From Pedobacter africanus (lineage in GTDB: Bacteria; Bacteroidota; Bacteroidia; Sphingobacteriales; Sphingobacteriaceae): a DNA stretch of 64,000 bases. Shown here in pieces: positions 1-8,549 of the stretch. The DNA lies in contig NZ_FWXT01000001.1 of NCBI RefSeq assembly GCF_900176535.1, positions 1,240,001 to 1,304,000 on the forward strand, in the 5' to 3' direction. Positions within the stretch are counted from its first letter, which is position 1; each line of letters begins with the position of its first letter. The notes under the pieces are model-generated. The model made no database searches. It was given only the letters and a program-made list of their open reading frames with translations, and was not told where the DNA came from. A program made the translations under genes and the position numbers.

Positions 1-64
1 CTTCTTTCAACTCAGAACTGAATAACTTAAAATCAGGGGCCTGATCACCAATTTGTAATGCCAT
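1..64 (-). CDS. peroxiredoxin (AhpC/TSA family), N-terminal fragment
   Basis: Only the first 21 codons lie in the window. From the ATG at 62-64 (minus strand) the reading is MALQIGDQAPDFKLFSSEL, and it runs off the left edge without a stop. The GDxAPDFxL start is the usual N-terminus of thiol peroxidases of the AhpC/TSA or Bcp type, which reduce peroxides through a cysteine that would lie beyond the edge. The gene sits 20 bp downstream of the stop of the reductase gene on the same strand, so the two may be co-transcribed. The catalytic part is not visible, so the family is inferred from the N-terminal motif alone. Confidence 0.6.
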   Translation of the reverse strand, partial: MALQIGDQAPDFKLFSSELKE

Positions 65-84
65 ATTGAACTCTTTTTATATGA

Positions 85-990
85 TTAATGTTGTTTTAAT
101 TGCTCATCTATTATCGCTAGCCCCTCGTTAAAACTATGTGGGTGATAGCCCAGATCCTTAATAGTTTTATCCAGAATGAAGCCGGTCCTTACCGGTCTTT
201 TTGCGGCCTGGTTTAAAGCGGCGCTGCCAATCTCGCTGATCAGGCTTTCATCCAGGTTCCAGAAAGCGGCAACCCTTCTAACCAACTCAACAATACTCAT
301 CATATCCTTACCCGATGCATTATAAACACCACGTGCATCTTTTTCTACAGCAAGCAGACAACAATCTGCCAGGTCTTCCGCCAGGGTAGGCATCCGCCAC
401 TGGTCGTTCACCACATTTATAGGACTTCCTTTTTCAAGTGCCCCTTTTGCCCACAAAACGATATTGCTTCTACTCATATCGCTTACAATACCGTATACAA
501 TAATGGTACGAAGAATCGCCCAGCGACAGGCAGAACCTTTGATCACTTCCTCTGCCTCCAGTTTTGTAACCCCGTAATAACTTAACGGATTTGGTGCTGC
601 CAGTTCATCATAAGGCCCATGTGCACCGTCAAAAATAAAATCGGTAGACAAATGCACCAATTGTATATTGTGCAATTCGCACAAAGACACCAGGGTTTTA
701 ACAGCACCTACATTTAACTGGTAAGCAAGCTTCTGCTTCAATTCACAAGTATCTACATTGGTCATTGCAGCTGTATGGATAATGGCATCAGGCTGGTATT
801 TTTCCACAACTGCTTTTACATTGTCCGGATCAAGTATATCCATTTCTGCATACAGATAGCCCGCTTTCAAAGGGTACCTGTTGGCCCCTTTGGAAGTTGC
901 AACCAGGTTAAATTGATTTGTAACCAGCAGTCTTTCTGTAATTTTCTGACCTAAAAGGCCGTTGCTTCCTGTTACCAGTACTGTTTTCAT
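85..990 (-). CDS. RmlD-like NAD(P)-dependent sugar-nucleotide reductase (extended SDR)
   Basis: The 301-residue protein has a Rossmann fold that starts directly at residue 1. The nucleotide motif GSNGLLGQ is at residues 8-15, STDFIFDG at 115-122 is the RmlD-type active-site strand, and the catalytic pair YxxxK is Y139/K143. The length and motifs match dTDP-4-dehydrorhamnose reductases, which make dTDP-L-rhamnose for surface polysaccharide. No rmlA, rmlB or rmlC gene is adjacent, so the substrate is unproven and a more general NAD-dependent epimerase/reductase role is possible. It reads away from atpD and probably shares the 219-bp upstream region with it. Confidence 0.8.
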   Translation of the reverse strand: MKTVLVTGSNGLLGQKITERLLVTNQFNLVATSKGANRYPLKAGYLYAEMDILDPDNVKAVVEKYQPDAIIHTAAMTNVDTCELKQKLAYQLNVGAVKTLVSLCELHNIQLVHLSTDFIFDGAHGPYDELAAPNPLSYYGVTKLEAEEVIKGSACRWAILRTIIVYGIVSDMSRSNIVLWAKGALEKGSPINVVNDQWRMPTLAEDLADCCLLAVEKDARGVYNASGKDMMSIVELVRRVAAFWNLDESLISEIGSAALNQAAKRPVRTGFILDKTIKDLGYHPHSFNEGLAIIDEQLKQH

Positions 991-1131
991 TAGCGTCTAA
1001 TTTATTTATAAACAGCTGTTTTGGTCGGCTAAAACCAGAGAATTCAAGCTGCTTTACCTTCTGCGAAAATACCATTTTAAAAACTGTTGAAAAACTTTTT
1101 ATTTATGTGTGTAATTCTTGTATAAAAATTT

Positions 1132-1139
1132 TAACTTTG
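1132..1139 (+). promoter_or_regulatory. -7 element of the atpD promoter
   Basis: TAACTTTG matches the Bacteroidota -7 consensus TAnnTTTG exactly and lies 70 bp before the atpD ATG. The expected -33 TTG at about 19-bp spacing is not clear; a TTG at 1118-1120 is too close. A start around 1146 would give a leader of roughly 65 nt. Confidence 0.45.
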
Positions 1140-1209
1140 CAAACCAAATTGTAAGCTCATAAAAGGGCCTTTAACAAATTGATATTTATAATTTTACCCA
1201 AAACAATAT

Positions 1210-2715
1210 ATGCCTAACATTGGAAAAATAGCGCAGATTATAGGACCGGTAGTTGACGTGAGTTTTGCCGACGATGCTCATTTACCTCAAATCTTCTCTG
1301 CATTAGAGATTGAAAAAGAAAACGGACAGAAGATCGTTTTAGAAGTTCAACAACATCTTGGTGAAGACCGTGTACGTGCAATTGCAATGGACTCGACCGA
1401 TGGTTTAGTTCGTGGAATGAAAGCACTGGATACCGGCGCTCCTATCAAAATGCCGGTTGGTGATCAGATTAAAGGTCGCTTGTTCAATGTTGTTGGCGAA
1501 GCTATCGACGGCATCAACGCAGTTGATAAAACCGGCGGTCGCCCTATTCACAATGCCCCTCCTAAGTTCGACGACCTGTCAACCGAAACAGAAGTATTGT
1601 TTACAGGTATCAAAGTAATCGACTTATTAGAGCCTTATGCTAAAGGTGGTAAAATCGGTTTGTTTGGTGGTGCTGGTGTAGGTAAAACGGTATTGATTAT
1701 GGAGTTGGTAAACAACATTGCGAAAGCATATGCTGGTTTATCTGTATTCGCCGGTGTAGGTGAGCGTACCCGTGAAGGTAACGACCTTTTACGTGAGTTC
1801 ATTGAGTCTGGTGTAATCAACTATGGTGATGAGTTCCTTCACTCCATGGAAAAAGGCGGTTGGGATTTAAAAACTGTAGATACTGAAAAATTAAAAGACT
1901 CTAAAGCAACATTGGTATTCGGTCAGATGAACGAGCCTCCTGGTGCACGTGCCCGTGTAGCACTATCTGGATTAACAGTTGCTGAATATTTCCGTGACGG
2001 TGATGGCGAAGGCGCTGGAAAAGACATCCTTTTCTTCGTTGACAACATCTTCCGTTTTACCCAGGCAGGTTCTGAGGTATCGGCACTATTAGGCCGTATG
2101 CCTTCTGCGGTAGGTTACCAGCCAACACTGGCAACTGAGATGGGTTTGATGCAAGAGCGTATTACTTCAACAAAACGCGGATCAATTACTTCTGTACAGG
2201 CGGTTTATGTACCTGCGGATGACTTGACCGACCCTGCTCCGGCTACAACATTTGCCCACCTTGATGCTACAACCGTATTGTCTCGTAAAATTGCTGAGTT
2301 AGGTATCTATCCTGCGGTGGATCCATTGGATTCTACTTCACGTATCCTTTCTCCTGCCATCTTAGGTGATGATCACTACAATACAGCTCAACGCGTAAAA
2401 GAAACTTTACAACGTTATAAAGAACTTCAGGATATTATCGCCATCCTTGGTATGGACGAATTATCTGAGGAAGATAAACTGGTTGTATCGCGTGCACGTC
2501 GTGTTCAGCGTTTCTTGTCTCAGCCATTCCACGTAGCTGAGCAGTTCACCGGATTAAAAGGTGTATTGGTTGACATCAAAGATACCATCAAAGGATTTAA
2601 CATGATCATGGATGGTGAGGTTGATGAATATCCTGAAGCAGCATTTAACCTTGTAGGCAGCATCGAAGAGGCTATTGAAAAAGGTAAAAAATTATTAGCT
2701 GAAGCCAACGCTTAA
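1210..2715 (+). CDS. atpD: ATP synthase F1 subunit beta
   Basis: This is the catalytic beta subunit of the F1 sector, which binds and makes ATP at the cytoplasmic face of the membrane. Its 501 residues carry the N-terminal beta-barrel (1-80), the P-loop GGAGVGKT at 153-160, the GERTREGNDL segment after it, and the family pattern PAVDPLDSTSR near residue 370. The chain is longer than the E. coli form (460) because of insertions such as the one around residues 218-240, usual for Bacteroidota. The start ATG is supported by the family N-terminus NIGKIAQIIGPVVDV. It is followed 24 bp later by atpC; the other ATP synthase genes are not here, so the operon is split, as is common in this phylum. Confidence 0.98.
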   Translation: MPNIGKIAQIIGPVVDVSFADDAHLPQIFSALEIEKENGQKIVLEVQQHLGEDRVRAIAMDSTDGLVRGMKALDTGAPIKMPVGDQIKGRLFNVVGEAIDGINAVDKTGGRPIHNAPPKFDDLSTETEVLFTGIKVIDLLEPYAKGGKIGLFGGAGVGKTVLIMELVNNIAKAYAGLSVFAGVGERTREGNDLLREFIESGVINYGDEFLHSMEKGGWDLKTVDTEKLKDSKATLVFGQMNEPPGARARVALSGLTVAEYFRDGDGEGAGKDILFFVDNIFRFTQAGSEVSALLGRMPSAVGYQPTLATEMGLMQERITSTKRGSITSVQAVYVPADDLTDPAPATTFAHLDATTVLSRKIAELGIYPAVDPLDSTSRILSPAILGDDHYNTAQRVKETLQRYKELQDIIAILGMDELSEEDKLVVSRARRVQRFLSQPFHVAEQFTGLKGVLVDIKDTIKGFNMIMDGEVDEYPEAAFNLVGSIEEAIEKGKKLLAEANA

Positions 2716-2739
2716 TTTTAAAGCGTATATACTATATAT

Positions 2740-2982
2740 ATGACACTAGAAATATTAACACCAGACAAAAAAGTTTTTGAAGGCGAAGTAACTGCAGTTA
2801 CTGTACCAGGAACAATGGGCTCTTTCCAGATTTTGAAAGACCATGCTCCTATTATTTCTACTTTGGAAGATGGCCCGGTGATTATTAAAAGCAAAACCGG
2901 CGAAGATACCTTTATTATTAAAGGTGGTGTCGTTGAGGTCCTGAAAAACAAAATTATTGTTTTGGCCGAAGGGGTTGCTTAA
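2740..2982 (+). CDS. atpC: ATP synthase F1 subunit epsilon (short form)
   Basis: The 80-residue protein corresponds to the N-terminal beta-sandwich of the epsilon subunit (MTLEILTPDKKVFEGEV start, then the GSFQILKDHAPIIS segment), which couples the gamma stalk to the c-ring. The C-terminal helical hairpin that inhibits ATP hydrolysis in E. coli is absent, so the protein is about 55 residues shorter than the E. coli subunit. Short epsilon subunits are known in Bacteroidota, so this is not a truncation. It follows atpD by 24 bp and is closed by a strong terminator starting 20 bp after the stop. Confidence 0.95.
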   Translation: MTLEILTPDKKVFEGEVTAVTVPGTMGSFQILKDHAPIISTLEDGPVIIKSKTGEDTFIIKGGVVEVLKNKIIVLAEGVA

Positions 2983-3002
2983 TATTTAATCGTACAATAT
3001 TG

Positions 3003-3036
3003 AAAAGCCCTTTGAAATTTCAAAGGGCTTTTTTTA
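3003..3036. terminator. intrinsic terminator after atpC
   Basis: Positions 3003-3032 form a perfect 30-bp palindrome (arm AAAAGCCCTTTGAAA and its complement), followed by T to 3035. The arm starts with four A, so it can also work weakly for the minus strand. Confidence 0.9.
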
Positions 3037-3086
3037 TGAGTATTGTTTTTAGTTTTTAATCAACTTTTTTAGCCGGTTAGCCCGTT

Positions 3087-3236
3087 TTAGGAAGAAAATG
3101 ACAAAAAATACAATGCAGGCATAACAACTATACCGAATACCGAAATCATAATTGGTATAACAACAACCAATTTAGATACCAAAAACAGGAAAAATAAAGA
3201 ATAAAATATCGAAATATTAAAAATTAAAAGAATCAT
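3087..3236 (-). CDS. small hydrophobic membrane protein, candidate
   Basis: A 49-codon ORF runs from the ATG at 3234-3236 to a TAA at 3087-3089. The product begins MILLIFNISIFYSLFFLFL and continues with a second apolar stretch rich in Val and Ile. About three quarters of the residues are hydrophobic, which would give one long or two short membrane segments. The start has an A-rich upstream stretch (8 A before ATG), typical of this phylum. The DNA is AT-rich, where apolar codons arise easily by chance, and no promoter or homologue is evident, so it may be spurious. It lies between the atpC terminator and the ilv leader. Confidence 0.3.
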   Translation of the reverse strand: MILLIFNISIFYSLFFLFLVSKLVVVIPIMISVFGIVVMPALYFLSFSS

Positions 3237-3265
3237 ATTTTTTTTCAATTATTTTTACCCAGCTA

Positions 3266-3296
3266 TTGATAGTTTAGATAGCAAGCACTAAATTGG
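3266..3296 (+). promoter_or_regulatory. ilvE: candidate promoter of the ilv-leu operon
   Basis: TTG at 3266-3268 and TAAATTGG at 3289-3296 are separated by 20 bp, close to the Bacteroidota arrangement TTG-N19-TAnnTTTG; the -7 box has one mismatch. Transcription would start near 3302, about 26 nt ahead of the leader ORF. Confidence 0.4.
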
Positions 3297-3327
3297 ATTT
3301 ATAAAGCAACAGCAGATAAAAAGTAAA

Positions 3328-3411
3328 ATGAACCATTCAATTACAGCCTTATTTAACGTCATTATTAACGGAATTCTTCTTCTGATTATTCAGAAGGATA
3401 AGGCGCTGTAA
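3328..3411 (+). CDS. branched-chain amino acid leader peptide
   Basis: A 27-codon ORF starts at ATG 3328 and ends at TAA 3409-3411, 90 bp before ilvE. It holds six Ile (all ATT), five Leu and one Val, 12 of 27 residues, with the densest run being IINGILLLII (codons 12-21). Its position, between a promoter candidate and an intrinsic terminator ahead of ilv genes, fits a regulatory leader peptide whose translation reports charged tRNA levels. The last codons (AAG GCG CTG) contain the strand that can pair with the terminator. No other function is expected from so short a product. Confidence 0.75.
   Translation: MNHSITALFNVIINGILLLIIQKDKAL
3377..3398 (+). promoter_or_regulatory. pause-type hairpin inside the leader ORF
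   Basis: CTTCTGA (3379-3385), loop TTAT, TCAGAAG (3390-3396) forms a perfect 7-bp stem that a G-U and a U-A pair extend to 9 bp. It overlaps the Leu/Ile codon run, the usual place of the first (pause) hairpin in attenuators. Confidence 0.55.
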
Positions 3412-3465
3412 ATGAATATTTAATAAAAAATATACGCAAGCGCCCCCCAAAAGTGGCGCTTTTTT
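3402..3465 (+). terminator. attenuator: antiterminator strand and intrinsic terminator
   Basis: The terminator is AAGCGCC (3438-3444), a 10-nt loop, and GGCGCTT (3455-3461) followed by T to 3465. The hexamer GGCGCT at 3402-3407, in the last leader codons, repeats the terminator's 3' arm and can pair with AGCGCC at 3439-3444, which would block the terminator. A ribosome at the leader stop codon (3409-3411) would cover 3402-3407 and let termination occur. A ribosome stalled earlier on Ile or Leu codons would leave it free. Confidence 0.75.
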
Positions 3466-3501
3466 AATGAAACATCTAAAACAAAACATACCTGGAACCA
3501 A

Positions 3502-4392
3502 ATGCAATACTTTAACTCAAATACCGTGCTTTACTTAAACGGAAAGTTTCAGAAAGCCAATAACACAACTGCCGATATATACGGACAGTCACTACATTAT
3601 GGCTATGCTGTATTTGAGGGAATAAGAGCATACAATACGCACAATGGCACCCGGGTTTTTAAAGCCAGGCAGCATTTTGAACGCTTAAAACGTTCGGCGG
3701 AGCTGGTTCATATGCCTTTTCCATGGGATGTTAATGACCTGATCAAACAGACCTACAAGCTACTTGAAATCAATAATTTAAAAAACGCGTATATCAGGCC
3801 TTTGGTTTATTGTGCCCCTAATATGTCGCTCGTGGCCGGTACCAAAACATCCATCATGATCTGTGCCTGGGAATGGGGCGCTTACCTTGGCCACGAACAG
3901 TTGAAGGTTTGCATCAGCAGCTACGAACGGCCCAACCCGAAATCTACTCCTATGGAAGCCAAAGTGAGCGGAAATTATGTAAATTCTATACTGGCCACTA
4001 CAGAAGCAAAAAGCAAAGGTTTTGATGAGGCCTTGTTACTGGACATGAACCAGAACATAGCCGAAGCACCGGGAGCAAATATCTTTATTGAAAAGAACGG
4101 CCGGTTATACACCCCACCTAAAGGCCATATTTTACCAGGAATTACCCGTGCTACTGTAATTGAGTTATGCCATATACTGGATATTGAAATTATAGAAAAA
4201 CACCTGACAGAAAGGGATTTGAAACATGCTGACAGCGCATTTTTCTGCGGAACAGCAACAGAAATAGCAGGCATTGCCTCGGTAGATGAGTACAAGTTCC
4301 CCTTGAGATGGACAGACAGCCTTGGCGCAACAATACAGCGTACCTATAAATCGCTGGTCCTGGAAAAACAGAATTACGAAGTTATTATATAA
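3502..4392 (+). CDS. ilvE: branched-chain amino acid aminotransferase
   Basis: This PLP enzyme of fold type IV transfers the amino group between glutamate and the keto acids of Val, Ile and Leu, the last step of all three pathways. The 296-residue chain has the IlvE pattern: FEGIRAY near residue 38, the PLP lysine K154 in AKVSGNY, and EAPGANIF at 188-195. The length is typical. It is the first structural gene after the attenuator, 36 bp past its T-run, and starts the colinear ilv-leu locus. D-amino-acid aminotransferases share the fold, but the operon context makes IlvE clear. Confidence 0.95.
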   Translation: MQYFNSNTVLYLNGKFQKANNTTADIYGQSLHYGYAVFEGIRAYNTHNGTRVFKARQHFERLKRSAELVHMPFPWDVNDLIKQTYKLLEINNLKNAYIRPLVYCAPNMSLVAGTKTSIMICAWEWGAYLGHEQLKVCISSYERPNPKSTPMEAKVSGNYVNSILATTEAKSKGFDEALLLDMNQNIAEAPGANIFIEKNGRLYTPPKGHILPGITRATVIELCHILDIEIIEKHLTERDLKHADSAFFCGTATEIAGIASVDEYKFPLRWTDSLGATIQRTYKSLVLEKQNYEVII

Positions 4393-4442
4393 AGAACCAA
4401 AGCATATAAATTACACACAACGCCTAATCACCAAAACAAAAT

Positions 4443-6140
4443 ATGTCACAAACACCAGAAATTAACCGATACAGCAAGACTTTTACCCAAGACCCTACCC
4501 AGCCTGCAGCGCAGGCCATGCTTTATGGGATCGGATTAACCAAAGAAGATATGGATAAAGCCCAGGTTGGTATTGCCAGCATGGGATACGATGGAAACAC
4601 CTGCAATATGCACCTGAACGGGCTTGCACAGATCGTTAAAGAAAGTGTCTGGAAAAATGATATGGTTGGCCTTACTTTTGGCACGATTGGCGTGAGCGAC
4701 GGCATGTCGAACGGAACCGACGGCATGCGTTATTCACTGGTATCCAGGGATGTAATTGCCGATTCTATAGAAACCATTTGTGGCGGTCAGTATTATGACG
4801 CCCTGATTACTGTGCCCGGCTGCGATAAAAACATGCCGGGTTCGGTTATGGCGATGGGCCGCTTAAACCGACCTTCCATTATGGTGTATGGCGGAAGTAT
4901 CCACTCCGGAAAATATAAAGGCAATTCTTTAAATATAGTTTCTGCCTTTGAAGCCTTAGGTCAGAAACTTGCCGGAAATTTGGATGAAGAAGATTTTCAG
5001 GGCGTAATTAAAAATGCCTGTCCGGGTGCCGGTGCCTGCGGAGGTATGTATACCGCCAACACTATGGCTTCTGCCATAGAGGCTTTGGGAATGAGCTTGC
5101 CTTACAGCTCCTCCTACCCTGCCACAAGCGAAGAGAAAAAGAATGAGTGTATAGCCGCCGGTAAGGCCATCAGGGTTTTACTGGAGAAAAACATATTGCC
5201 TTCAGACATCATGACCGAAAAAGCATTTCACAATGCCATTGTAACGGTAATGGTGCTGGGCGGATCTACAAATGCAGTATTGCACCTGATTGCGGTAGCC
5301 AAATCTGTAGGCCTGAACCTGACGCTTGATGATTTCCAGAAAGTAAGCGACAGCACCCCTGTTCTGGGCGACCTGAAACCTAGCGGTACTTACCTGATGG
5401 AAGACTTGCATGAAATTGGCGGTGTACCTGCAGTATTGAAATATTTGTTAAAGGTAGGTCTGGTACATGGCGACTGTGTGACCGTTACTGGTAAAACCCT
5501 GGCAGAAAACGTTGCAGGTGCAGCCGATCTTGATTTCGATAAACAAAAGATCATTTTTCCGGTTGAACAGCCAATCAAAGAAACGGGCCACCTGCAGATG
5601 TTGTACGGTAACCTGGCCACCAAAGGTGCAGTAGCCAAGATCAGCGGAAAAGAAGGCGAGAAATTTACCGGTCCGGCCCGCGTGTTTGACGGTGAACAGA
5701 ACCTGATTGCTGGTATCCAAAGCGGAAAAGTAAAAAGCGGAGACGTGGTGGTTATCAGGCAGGTTGGCCCTAAGGGTGCCCCTGGTATGCCTGAAATGCT
5801 GAAACCCACTTCTGTAATTATTGGTGCCGGTTTGGGCAAATCGGTTGCATTGATTACCGATGGCCGCTTCTCTGGCGGAACACACGGCTTCGTTGTGGGC
5901 CACATTACCCCTGAAGCCTGGGATGGCGGAAACATCGCCTTGGTACATGACGATGATATCATCACTATAGATGCGGTAAACAACAGCATTGATGTTCACC
6001 TAACCGATGAGCAGCTGGCTACCCGCAGGGCGGTCTGGAAACAGCTTCCACCACCCGTCACCAAAGGCGTGCTCTACAAATACATTAAACAAGTGAGTAA
6101 CGCCAGTGAAGGTTGTGTTACAGATGCCTATACTGAATAA
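4443..6140 (+). CDS. ilvD: dihydroxy-acid dehydratase
   Basis: It dehydrates 2,3-dihydroxy-3-methyl acids to the keto acids in Val and Ile synthesis and depends on an Fe-S cluster. The 565-residue protein has the expected cysteines: C54 (GNTCNMH), C127 (PGCDKNMPG) and C199 in CPGAGACGGMYTANTM (193-208). GRFSGGTHGFVVGHITPEA near residue 480 is the second family signature. The spacing to ilvE is 50 bp and to ilvB 37 bp, with no terminator between. Confidence 0.98.
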   Translation: MSQTPEINRYSKTFTQDPTQPAAQAMLYGIGLTKEDMDKAQVGIASMGYDGNTCNMHLNGLAQIVKESVWKNDMVGLTFGTIGVSDGMSNGTDGMRYSLVSRDVIADSIETICGGQYYDALITVPGCDKNMPGSVMAMGRLNRPSIMVYGGSIHSGKYKGNSLNIVSAFEALGQKLAGNLDEEDFQGVIKNACPGAGACGGMYTANTMASAIEALGMSLPYSSSYPATSEEKKNECIAAGKAIRVLLEKNILPSDIMTEKAFHNAIVTVMVLGGSTNAVLHLIAVAKSVGLNLTLDDFQKVSDSTPVLGDLKPSGTYLMEDLHEIGGVPAVLKYLLKVGLVHGDCVTVTGKTLAENVAGAADLDFDKQKIIFPVEQPIKETGHLQMLYGNLATKGAVAKISGKEGEKFTGPARVFDGEQNLIAGIQSGKVKSGDVVVIRQVGPKGAPGMPEMLKPTSVIIGAGLGKSVALITDGRFSGGTHGFVVGHITPEAWDGGNIALVHDDDIITIDAVNNSIDVHLTDEQLATRRAVWKQLPPPVTKGVLYKYIKQVSNASEGCVTDAYTE

Positions 6141-6177
6141 ATAAAAATTAGAAACCCCAATACCTAAATATATAACA

Positions 6178-7917
6178 ATGGATACAGCACAAGAGGAAGC
6201 AAACACCTTAACAGCGCCAAAAAAGACAGTAAATGTTTCTGGCTCTGTGGCTTTATTGGAAGGATTAATAGCCGAAGGTACGGACACCGTTTTTGGCTAC
6301 CCTGGCGGCGCCATTATGCCCATTTATGACGCCCTATACGACTACAACGACAAATTAAAACATATACTGGTACGCCACGAGCAGGGTGCAACCCACGCTG
6401 CCCAGGGCTATGCCAGAACATCGGGTAAAGTTGGTGTTGCATTTGCAACCAGCGGTCCGGGGGCTACCAATCTGGTAACCGGCCTGGCAGATGCACAGAT
6501 AGACAGCACACCTATGGTTTGCATTACCGGACAGGTTTTTGCACACCTGCTGGGTACGGATGCGTTTCAGGAAACCGATGTGATCAACATCACCACCCCC
6601 GTTACCAAATGGAACTACCAGATTACCGATGCCTCGGAAATTCCATCTGTACTTGCAAAGGCATTTTACATTGCCCGCAGCGGCAGGCCAGGCCCGGTAT
6701 TGATAGACATCACCAAAAATGCACAGCTGCAAATGTTCGATTATGAGGGCTACACGCCATGCGAACACATCCGCAGCTACCGCCCAAAACCGGTAATCAG
6801 AAAAGAGTATATAGAACAGGCCGTAGCGATGATCAACAGCGCCAAAAAGCCTTTTGTACTTTTTGGACAGGGGGTGTTATTGGGCGGAGCCGAGCAGGAG
6901 TTTAGGGCTTTTGTAGAAAAAAGCGGTATCCCTTCTGCATGGACCATTATGGGCGCGGGTGCAATCCCTACCGATCATCCTTTAAATGTTGGGATGCTGG
7001 GCATGCACGGAAACTATGGCCCTAATGTACAGACCAATGCCTGCGATGTTTTGATCGCTATAGGAATGCGTTTTGACGACCGTGTAACCGGCAGGCTCGA
7101 TAAATATGCAAAACAGGCCAAAGTAATTCACCTGGATATAGATCCGGCTGAAATTGACAAGAACGTAAAGGCCGATGTGCCGGTTTGGGGCGATTGTAAA
7201 GAAACTTTACCCTTATTGACAGCATTAATTGAAGAAAAACAGCACACGGAATGGCTGGCAGAATTCAGGGCCTTTGATAAAATTGAACAGGATACCCTGA
7301 TACAGAAAGAACTGAACCCTTCAGAAGGTGAAATGACCATGGGTGAAGTAATCCATCAGTTAAACACACTGACCAAAGGCGATGCTGTGATTGTAACAGA
7401 TGTAGGCCAACACCAGATGGTGGCCTGCCGCTATGCCAAATTCAACAACACCAGGAGCAACATTACCAGCGGGGGGCTCGGCACCATGGGTTTTGGTTTA
7501 CCTGCGGCAATAGGTGCTAAATTTGGCACACCAGACAAAACGGTGGTTGCTGTAATAGGCGACGGTGGTTTCCAGATGACCCTGCAGGAACTGGGTACCA
7601 TTATGCAGAGCGATGTAAATGTAAAGATCCTGATCCTGAACAACAGGTTCCTGGGTATGGTACGCCAGTGGCAACAGCTGTTCCACGAAAAACGCTATTC
7701 ATTCGTAAACATTACCAGTCCTGATTTTGTAAAACTGGCCGACTCTTATTACATCGCCGGTAAACGGATTTCAGAAAGGGAACAATTGAGTTCTGCGCTG
7801 GAAGAAATGCTGAACCACCCAGGCTCCTTCCTTTTGGAAGTAATGGTAGCAAAAGAACACAATGTATTTCCAATGGTACCACAAGGCATGAGTGTAGCCG
7901 AAATCAGACTTAAATAA
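6178..7917 (+). CDS. ilvB: acetolactate synthase, large (catalytic) subunit
   Basis: This ThDP- and FAD-dependent enzyme condenses pyruvate with pyruvate or 2-ketobutyrate, the first common step to Val/Leu and Ile. The 579 residues show the three-domain layout: the N-terminal PYR domain with the catalytic glutamate E68 in RHEQGA, the central FAD domain, and the C-terminal PP domain with the GDGGF...NN cofactor motif. A non-conserved stretch of about 18 residues precedes the conserved start at SGSVALLEGL. The regulatory subunit gene follows after 8 bp. Confidence 0.97.
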   Translation: MDTAQEEANTLTAPKKTVNVSGSVALLEGLIAEGTDTVFGYPGGAIMPIYDALYDYNDKLKHILVRHEQGATHAAQGYARTSGKVGVAFATSGPGATNLVTGLADAQIDSTPMVCITGQVFAHLLGTDAFQETDVINITTPVTKWNYQITDASEIPSVLAKAFYIARSGRPGPVLIDITKNAQLQMFDYEGYTPCEHIRSYRPKPVIRKEYIEQAVAMINSAKKPFVLFGQGVLLGGAEQEFRAFVEKSGIPSAWTIMGAGAIPTDHPLNVGMLGMHGNYGPNVQTNACDVLIAIGMRFDDRVTGRLDKYAKQAKVIHLDIDPAEIDKNVKADVPVWGDCKETLPLLTALIEEKQHTEWLAEFRAFDKIEQDTLIQKELNPSEGEMTMGEVIHQLNTLTKGDAVIVTDVGQHQMVACRYAKFNNTRSNITSGGLGTMGFGLPAAIGAKFGTPDKTVVAVIGDGGFQMTLQELGTIMQSDVNVKILILNNRFLGMVRQWQQLFHEKRYSFVNITSPDFVKLADSYYIAGKRISEREQLSSALEEMLNHPGSFLLEVMVAKEHNVFPMVPQGMSVAEIRLK

Positions 7918-7925
7918 TTTAGATC

Positions 7926-8540
7926 ATGAGCAATTCCAACGAAATAGAAAACGGAAAGCAGGAGTTTACGATCACCGCCTATACCGAGAACAGGATAGGT
8001 ATACTGAACCGTATCGCCATTATCTTTTCCAGAAGAAAAATAAACATAGAAAGCTTAAACACCTCTCCTTCAGAGATTGAGCACATCCACAGGTTCAACA
8101 TCCTGATCCATGAAACGGAGGAAGTGGTGCGTAAGCTTTGCCGCCAGATAGAAAAACAGGTAGAAGTACTTAAAGTATATTACAATACCAACGAGGACAT
8201 CATCTGGCAGGAACTGGCCCTTTACAAAGTACCTACCGATACCATCGCGGAGAAAGTTTCCGTTGAGCGTTTACTCCGCGAATTCGGTGCCCGTGCCGTA
8301 GTGATCCGTAAAGATTATACCGTATTTGAAACTACCGGTCATAGGGAGGAAACCGATAAGCTGATAGAAGTTCTGCAGCCCTACGGACTGATTGAATTTG
8401 TACGTAGCGCAAGGGTAGCTATCATTAAAGACAGCGACGGTTTTAACCGCAAGCTAAGGGAATTTGAACGCAGGGAACCAGGTGAAGAGGTGATTGAAAA
8501 CGAATTTCTGGACAAGGAAAAGAACGTATTCAGCATGTAA
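7926..8540 (+). CDS. ilvN: acetolactate synthase, small (regulatory) subunit
   Basis: The 204-residue protein starts with an ACT domain (TENRIGILNRIAIIFSRR at about 18-35, then INIESLNTSPSE), the site of valine feedback in this family. A second ACT-like region covers roughly residues 90-165, ending in RSARVAI, followed by a charged tail of about 35 residues. It is longer than E. coli IlvH (163), mostly through this tail. It lies 8 bp after ilvB, consistent with translational coupling of the two subunits. Confidence 0.95.
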   Translation: MSNSNEIENGKQEFTITAYTENRIGILNRIAIIFSRRKINIESLNTSPSEIEHIHRFNILIHETEEVVRKLCRQIEKQVEVLKVYYNTNEDIIWQELALYKVPTDTIAEKVSVERLLREFGARAVVIRKDYTVFETTGHREETDKLIEVLQPYGLIEFVRSARVAIIKDSDGFNRKLREFERREPGEEVIENEFLDKEKNVFSM

Positions 8541-8549
8541 TTCAGGCAT

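Noticed and set aside
5390..5989. 199-codon open frame on the minus strand
   Set aside because: It is entirely antisense to ilvD, whose protein and motifs are unmistakable; long antisense frames arise from codon bias.
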